In this document: piece by piece, positions 58,250 through 64,000 of the stretch | Position numbering within the stretch: position 1 is the first letter of the stretch | Layout of the letters: every line of letters starts with the position of its first letter | Assembly: GCA_964017045.1 (NCBI GenBank) | Contig: OZ024797.1 | Span: forward strand, 18,066,307 to 18,130,306 | DNA length: 64,000 bases | Direction: 5' to 3' | Source: Omphiscola glabra | Taxonomy: Eukaryota; Mollusca; Gastropoda; Lymnaeidae | The notes under the pieces: model-generated | Databases searched by the model: none | What the model was told of the DNA's origin: nothing | The model's input: the letters and a program-made list of their open reading frames with translations, nothing else | Made by a program: the position numbers and the translations under genes

Positions 58250-58545
58250 TTCGGGGATTCCCATATTATTATTGGTGGTGGTACTTGATTGTGTTCGGAG
58301 ATTCCCACGTGTTTAATGTTGGCGGTGCTTGATTGTGTTCAGGGATTCCCACGTGTTTAATGTTGGTGGTGCTTGATTGTGTTCTGGGATTTCCACGTGT
58401 TTAATGTTGGCGGTGCTTGATTGTGTTCGGGGATTTCCACGTGTTTAATGTTGGTGGTGCTTGATTGTGTTCGGGGATTTCCACGTAGTTAATGTTGGCG
58501 GCGCTTGATTGTGTTTCGGGGATTCCCACATGATTATTTGAAGGT
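58250..58545. repeat. About 47-bp minisatellite, six copies
   Basis: The unit contains GATTCCCACGTGTTTAATGT and GGTGCTTGATTGTGTTCGGG; most copies keep a CACGTG E-box. Confidence 0.94.
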
Positions 58546-58711
58546 TGTGCTTGATGATGTCTGGGAATTCCCATATCATAGTAAATCGAAAAGGTCAATT
58601 CTTTTATTTCCACTTTATTTATTTCCACATTATAAATAAACCATCCCCTCATCCAAAAATTGCTCACAATTATGATAATATACAAATATCTATTTTCCAG
58701 ATTGTTCAATC

Positions 58712-58815
58712 ATGATGTCGACTTAGATGCCACACACGGATGTCGACTGAGATGCCACACACGGATGTCGACTTAGATGCCACACACGGATGTCGCCTTA
58801 GATGCCACACACGGA
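58712..58815. repeat. 25-bp repeat, four copies
   Basis: The unit is GATGTCGACTTAGATGCCAC plus ACACG. Confidence 0.94.
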
Positions 58816-58897
58816 TGTGTATTAATATGGGGAATTCTTTGTACAGATGGATTTGATTAGCAATAGTTCAATGTTTTGTTGTCCGTCCACCACTAGT

Positions 58898-59742
58898 CTG
58901 GAGTAGCGTCTCTTCTATAACCCGGAGTAGCGTCTCTTCTATAACCCGGAGTAGCGTCTCTTCTATAACCCAGAGTGGCGTCTCTTCTTTATCCCGGAGT
59001 AGCATCTCTTCTATAACCCGGAGAAGCGTCTCTTCTATAACCCGGAGTAGCGTCTCTTCTTTATCCCAGAGTAGCATCTCTTCTATAACCCGGAGAAGCG
59101 TCTCTTCTATAACCCGGAGTAGCGTCTCTTCTAAAACCCCGGGGTAGCGTCTCTTCTATAACCCGGAGTAGCGTCTCTTCTATAACCCGGAGTAGCGTCT
59201 CTTCTAAAACCCCGGGGTAGCGTCTCTTCTATAACCCGGAGTAGCGTCTCTTCTATAACCCGGAGTAGCGTCTCTTCTAAAACCCCGGGGTAGCGTCTCT
59301 TCTATAACCCGGAGTAGCGTCTCTTCTATAACCCGGAGTAGCGTCTCTTCTATAACCCGGAGTAGCGTCTCTTCTATAACCCGGAGTAGCGTCTCTTCTA
59401 TAACCCGGAGTAGCGTCTCTTCTATAACCCGGAGTAGCGTCTCTTCTAAAACCCCGGGGTAGCGTCTCTTCTATAACCCGGAGTAGCGTCTCTTCTATAA
59501 CCCGGAGTAGCGTCTCTTCTAAAACCCCGGGGTAGCGTCTCTTCTATAACCCGGAGTAGCGTCTCTTCTATAACCCGGAGTAGCGTCTCTTCTATAACCC
59601 GGAGTAGCGTCTCTTCTATAACCCGGAGTAGCGTCTCTTCTAAAACCCCGGGGTAGCGTCTCTTCTATAACCCGGAGTAGCGTCTCTTCTATAACCCGGA
59701 GTAGCGTCTCTTCTATAACCCGGAGTAGCGTCTCTTCTAACA
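58898..59742. repeat. 24-bp minisatellite, about 35 copies, 73-bp trimer structure
   Basis: The unit is CCGGAGTAGCGTCTCTTCTA plus TAAC. A 25-bp variant AAAACCCCGGGGTAG begins at 59133, 59206, 59279, 59448, 59521 and 59642: 73-bp spacing (24+24+25) three times, otherwise 73 plus whole 24-bp units. Confidence 0.97.
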
Positions 59743-60636
59743 TCATCGTTTTCACTCATTCAATTCTTTGTTTCATCTATACACCGGTGAATGATTTCAT
59801 TATCTCTTTACTGTCAAGAGAATATCAGAAAACGTGAATAATACAACGTGTTTGGCCAATTTTTTTAAATGTATTCAGTTTGTGCACCATAACAAATATT
59901 TATTTTCATACATCTGTGTACTGTCCCTCCATGCATGACACAAGACGTAATTACAATTATAAAGACTGCAGTGAGTGTCTGTGTGAGTGTGTGGGTGGGG
60001 GGAGGGTGTTAAATAGTACCTAAGGAAAAAAATGTGCCAGCCCACCTCCCCAAACTCCCCCCCTCCACCCCACAGATGTGGTGCCATGTTACCCCACCGG
60101 CATTGAATCAAATTTCTCAACTCAAATGTTAAGCCCGCCCTCGACACGAAATTCTGCCCGAGGTGCTAATTTTTTTTAATTCTCTGAAAATAGCAGATAA
60201 AATAAGTTATGACCTTTTCATTAATGCTACCAATGTGTACGAGCATCGCCGATAGTCGACCACAACAGTGCGAGCACGTGACTGAGGGCGTGACAAACTC
60301 TCTCCCTACACGAGCGTGCACGCGCCTATCAGATGGAGTTTTTGATTGAGTTTCACCGGACAAAATGGCGAGTGGCAAAATTTCATTTTACGAAAAAAAA
60401 ATGTTTCACATTCAATGGGCGAACTCACATTTACTCCACGGGACGTCACGTGATAACACAATGTGACAACACGACATACGAGTGCCAAGTCTCGTTGTTC
60501 TGTCACGTGGTACATTCAACTTTTTCTCTAATCTATATCTATGGTATTGGCTAGTATGAAACTTCAAGTTCTTATTGAACGAGAATTAAAGGCGATAGAG
60601 AGCGGAAGATACATATATAATATATATATATTTAGA
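59743..60636. other. Non-coding, no feature recognised
   Basis: Short frames only. TATTGGCTAGTAT at about 60544 resembles the Helitron-like end at 48338. Confidence 0.45.
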
Positions 60637-60992
60637 GAGAGAGACAGACAGCCAGAGAGAAAGAGAGAGGGAGAGAGAGAGAGAGAGCGGAAGAGAGAGA
60701 GAGAAAAAAAAGGAAGTGAGAGAGAGAGAGAAAGAGGGAGAGGAAGAGAGAGAGAGAAAGGAAATGAGAGAGAGAAAGAGAGAGAGGAAGAGAGAGAGAA
60801 AGGAAGAGAGAGAGAAAGGAAGAGAGAGAGGCAGAGAGAGAGAGAGGAAGAGAGAAAGAGAGAGAGAGAAAGAGAGAGAGTAAGAGAAAAAGAGAGAGGA
60901 GAAAAAAAGACGTTGAAAGAGTTAGAAAAGAATTAGAGAGAGAGAGAAGAAGAAGAAGAAGAAGAAGAAGAAGAAGAAGAAACAGAGAGAGA
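60637..60992. repeat. Purine tract: GAGA-rich plus (GAA)n
   Basis: About 350 bp of almost pure purines on the + strand, ending in an AGAAGAAGA run (60947-60981). A mirror-like polypurine tract of this kind can form triplex DNA. Confidence 0.96.
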
Positions 60993-61099
60993 GAAGAATT
61001 TTAATTAAACTTTCTTTCGAACGGTTTCAATCTGTGCATATATTTTCAAATCGTGTTTAATTAACTCAATAACATCATGGATAAAATGTCTGAGAGACA

Positions 61100-61400
61100 G
61101 AAAGAAAGATAGACAGAGTGAATGAAAGACATAAGCCTAGAGATAGAGTGAATGAAAGACATAAGCTTAGAGATAGACAGAGTGATTGAAAGACATAAGC
61201 CTAGAGATAGACAGAGTGAATGAAAGACATAAGCCTAGAGATAGACAGACTGAATGAAAGACACAAGCCTAGAGATAGATAGAATGAATGAAAGACATAA
61301 GCCTAGAGATAGATAGAGTGAATGAAAGACATAAGCATAGAGATAGACAGAGTGAATGAAAGACATAAGCATAGAGATAGACAGAGTGAATGAAAGACAG
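61100..61400. repeat. About 34-bp minisatellite, nine copies
   Basis: The unit contains GAGATAGACAGAGTGAATGA and AAGACATAAGCCTA. Confidence 0.95.
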
Positions 61401-61484
61401 AGAATGAGAGATAGGAAGAGGAGAGATAAGATTAAGTAACATAATTAAATTGAACTTTTTCAAACAAATAGAGAGTTTAAAAGG

Positions 61485-61800
61485 CGAAAGAGCTATTGTG
61501 ACAGGAAGTAAAAGCTATACTGACATAGAGAAAGAGCTATTGTGACAGGAAGTAAAAGCTATACTGACATAGAGAAAGAGCTATTGTGACAGGAAGTAAA
61601 AGCTATACTGACATAGAGAAAGAGCTATTGTGACAGGAAGTAAAAGTTATACTGACATAGAGAAAGAGCTATTGTGACTGGAAGTAAAAGCTATACTGAC
61701 ATAGAGAAAGAGCTATTGTGACAGGAAGTAAAAACTATACTGACATAGAGAAAGAGCTATTGTGACAGGAAGTAAAAACTATACTGACATAGAGAAAGAG
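61485..61800. repeat. 44-bp minisatellite, seven copies
   Basis: The unit contains AGAAAGAGCTATTGTGACAG and GAAGTAAAAGCTATACTGAC. Confidence 0.96.
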
Positions 61801-62409
61801 CGTTGGTGGCAAGCGAATCAAAGAGTTAATCTTGACAAATATTTCACAATCATTTTAGTGACTATCGAGTTAGCTGCTTTTTTGTGTGTTCATGAGCTAA
61901 TCGTGGGTAGATGTTCATGTTATGGGGATTTAAAGGGAGGTGGGGGAGAGGGGGGGGGGGGGTTACCGTTAATTTCAGTGTATCAGAAAACAAAAAAAAA
62001 TAATTAATCTCCACTCGCCCTTGCTCCTAAGATTGATATACAATAACTAATCAGATGACGTCATCAGGTCACGTTTCTTAACAAAGGTCATTTTCAGGGT
62101 CATTTTTTTGTTTGTTTTTTTTTGTTCCTATTCGTCACATTGTCAGGTCAGCTCGTATTTTACACACCACTCAAACGGGCAGGTGACAACTACAAGGGCT
62201 GGACACGTGGTAGGTCCTGGGAGAAAAAACTGGGTGACGGCCGTAGGGGGAGGGACCATGGGGTCAAGTGTCAAAGGTTAAGGTGTTTCATGTCCTTGAT
62301 TGGGTGTCAAGGGCACTCTCCGGTGTCACGGAGAAATTTATTGTCCTTCTAATATTACATTTAATTTGTTCTTCTCGTGGGATGGAGAGAAATGGCCATG
62401 AGAACCAAG
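61801..62409. other. Non-coding, no feature recognised
   Basis: A G run at about 61943, a CRE palindrome and T runs at about 62105. Confidence 0.5.
62056..62063. promoter_or_regulatory. CRE motif
   Basis: TGACGTCA within the palindrome GATGACGTCATC. Another full CRE lies at 54505-54512. No associated gene was found. Confidence 0.25.
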
Positions 62410-62720
62410 GCGTGGGCCTCAGTCAAGAATTGTTGAGCCAGCGTGGGGCGCCAGAGTCAGGAATTGTTGAGCCAGCGTGGGGCGCCAGAGTCAAGAATTG
62501 TTGAGCCAGCGTGGGGCGCCAGAGTCAGGAATCATTGAGCCAGCGTGGGGCGCCAGAGTCAGGAATTGTTGAGCCAGCGTGGGGCGCCAGAGTCAGGAAT
62601 TGTTGAACCAGCGTGGGGCGCCATAGTTAAGAATTGTTGAGCCAGCGTGGGGCCCCAGAGTTAGGAACTTGTGAGCCAGAGTTGGGGCCAGATTTAGGAA
62701 CTGTTGAGCCAGAATTGGGG
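62410..62720. repeat. 34-bp minisatellite
   Basis: About nine copies of GAATTGTTGAGCCAGCGTGG plus GGCGCCAGAGTCAG; the right copies are diverged. Confidence 0.95.
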
Positions 62721-62990
62721 GCCAGAAAGGGTTAGGAATCGCAGAACAAGAGTCTGGCGTCAGTCATACTCGGTAATTACTGAGCCAAGCCGTTATTCAG
62801 GCAGGAATTGCTGAGTCAAGACGTCAGTCAGGCAAGAATTGCTGAGCCAAGACGTCAGTCAGGCAGGAGTTGCTGAGCCAAGACGTCAGTCAGGCACGAG
62901 GAGCTGAGCAAAGCCGTGACTCAGAGTTAGGAATTGTTGAACCAAGGCGTCAGTGAGACTCAGGAATTACTGAGCTAGACTTAAGCGTCG
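62720..62990. repeat. Diverged relative of the preceding array
   Basis: Units with GTCAGGCANGAATTGCTGAG and CCAAGACGTCA share GGAATTGNTGAGCCA with the 62410 array. Confidence 0.8.
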
Positions 62991-63044
62991 GAGTAAATCT
63001 TATACCCGGAGTCCAAGTTGTTACGTGTTTCACATAGAAACTCT

Positions 63045-63315
63045 TCTGTCCTAGATGCACGTAGTCTTGTCCTTCTATGGCTACACGTAATTTGTCCTGA
63101 TATAGCTACACGTAGACTTGTCCTTCTATGACTACACGTAGATTTGTCCTGCTATGGCTACACTTAGTCTTGTCCTTCTATGGCTACACGTAGATTTGTC
63201 TTGCTATAGCTACACGTAGACTTGTCCTTCTATGACTACACGTAGATTTATCCTGCTATGACTACACGTAGATTTGTCCTGTTATGACTACACGTAGACT
63301 TGTCCTGATATGGCT
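63045..63315. repeat. 26-bp minisatellite, about ten copies
   Basis: The unit contains CTATGGCTACACGTAGACTT plus GTCCTT. Confidence 0.94.
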
Positions 63316-63384
63316 AATCACTCGACCCAATCTGCTTGGTTACAATTCCAGCCGTTAACTAGACCAATTTCAACCTCAAAATGT

Positions 63385-64000
63385 TACACCCCTAACCTGA
63401 CCCACACACTTACACCCCTAACTTGACCACACACTTACAGCCCTAACTTGACCACACACTTACACCCCTAACTTGACCACACACTTACAGCCCTAACTTG
63501 ACCCATACACTTACAGCCCTAACTTGACCCACACACTTACAGCCCAAACTTGACCCACACACTTACAGCCCTAACTTGACCCACACACTTACAGCCCTAA
63601 CTTGACCCACACACTTACACCCCTAACGTGACCCGCACACTTACAGCCCTAACTTGACCCACACACTTACAGCCCTAACTTGACCCACACACTTACACCC
63701 CTAACGTGACCCGCACACTTACAGCCCTAACTTGACCCGCACACTTACACCCCTATCTTGACCCGCACACTTACACCTCTAACTTGACCCTCGCACTTAC
63801 ACCTCTAAATTGACCAACACACTTACAGCCCATACTTGACCCGCACACTTACACCCCTAACTTGACCCTCGCACTTACACCTCTTACTTGACCAACACAC
63901 TTACAGCCCTAACTTGACCCTCACACGTACACCTCTAACTTGACCCACACACTTACAGCCCTAACTTGACCCACACACTTACAGCCCAAACTTGACCCAC
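63385..64000. repeat. 26-bp minisatellite running off the window end, about 24 copies
   Basis: The unit is CTTGACCCACACACTTACAG plus CCCTAA. Variants CACCCCTAA and GACCCGCAC are mixed. The array continues past 64000. Confidence 0.96.

Noticed and set aside
60541..60936. Highly charged R/E/K-rich 131-codon frame
   Set aside because: Translation of a GA-rich purine tract; composition only.

Overview
This window looks like nuclear DNA of an invertebrate animal, probably a mollusc and most likely a gastropod. The taxon is an inference; the sequence only shows that it is metazoan. The evidence is an intron-split TRIM9-type B30.2/SPRY exon, degraded metazoan retroelements (Penelope-like and LINE), several families of short inverted-repeat DNA transposons (hAT-like, MULE-like, mariner-like), and a very high load of tandem repeats. 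No bacterial-type operon, rRNA or tRNA gene was recognised. Only one stretch is convincing host protein-coding sequence: the 3'-terminal coding exon of a TRIM9/TRIM67-like E3 ubiquitin ligase at 23702-24006 (+). It has a splice acceptor just upstream and, about 0.5 kb downstream, a CTCF-type motif and overlapping AATAAA signals.

Layout. From 1 to 5.3 kb there are short minisatellites, a frameshifted Penelope-like GIY-YIG endonuclease remnant (about 3.4-4.1 kb, +) and a LINE RNase H/zinc-knuckle remnant (about 4.2-5.2 kb, -) that has been expanded internally by two minisatellites. From 5.3 to 18 kb there are hAT-like MITEs, a LINE reverse-transcriptase 3' remnant (14.2-15.04 kb) and many minisatellites. 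From 18.29 to 20.27 kb lies a 1,980-bp (TACRA)n pentanucleotide array. From 20.3 to 24.6 kb there is a G-rich array, a hAT MITE with a perfect 8-bp target duplication, and a 15-bp minisatellite leading up to the TRIM9-like exon. From 24.6 to 34 kb there is a long foldback MITE, a 1.5-kb insertion splitting a 34-bp minisatellite, GGAT-rich arrays and a mariner-like MITE. From 34.4 to 37.4 kb there is a 3-kb, 38-bp satellite with higher-order structure. From 37.4 to 49.3 kb there are more minisatellites, MITEs, a long YY1-motif palindrome and a Helitron-like 3' end. From 49.35 to 50.93 kb there is a 24-bp array of about 66 copies. From 51 to 64 kb there are many further arrays, including a 1.5-kb 25-bp array in three successive subfamily blocks and a 24-bp array with a 73-bp trimeric higher-order unit.

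By rough addition, tandem arrays fill about 22 kb, a third of the window. Most long open frames are by-products of stop-free repeat units and are not annotated as genes. The most unusual observations are: (1) arrays whose variation is almost entirely a G/A dimorphism inside a CpG, without the reciprocal C/T change; (2) minisatellites that have expanded inside transposon remnants; (3) MITE insertions with readable target duplications, including one inside another dispersed repeat that has a related empty copy in the same window; and (4) satellites and a palindrome repeatedly presenting YY1-like ATGGCGG motifs. I did not find a convincing new multi-gene system.
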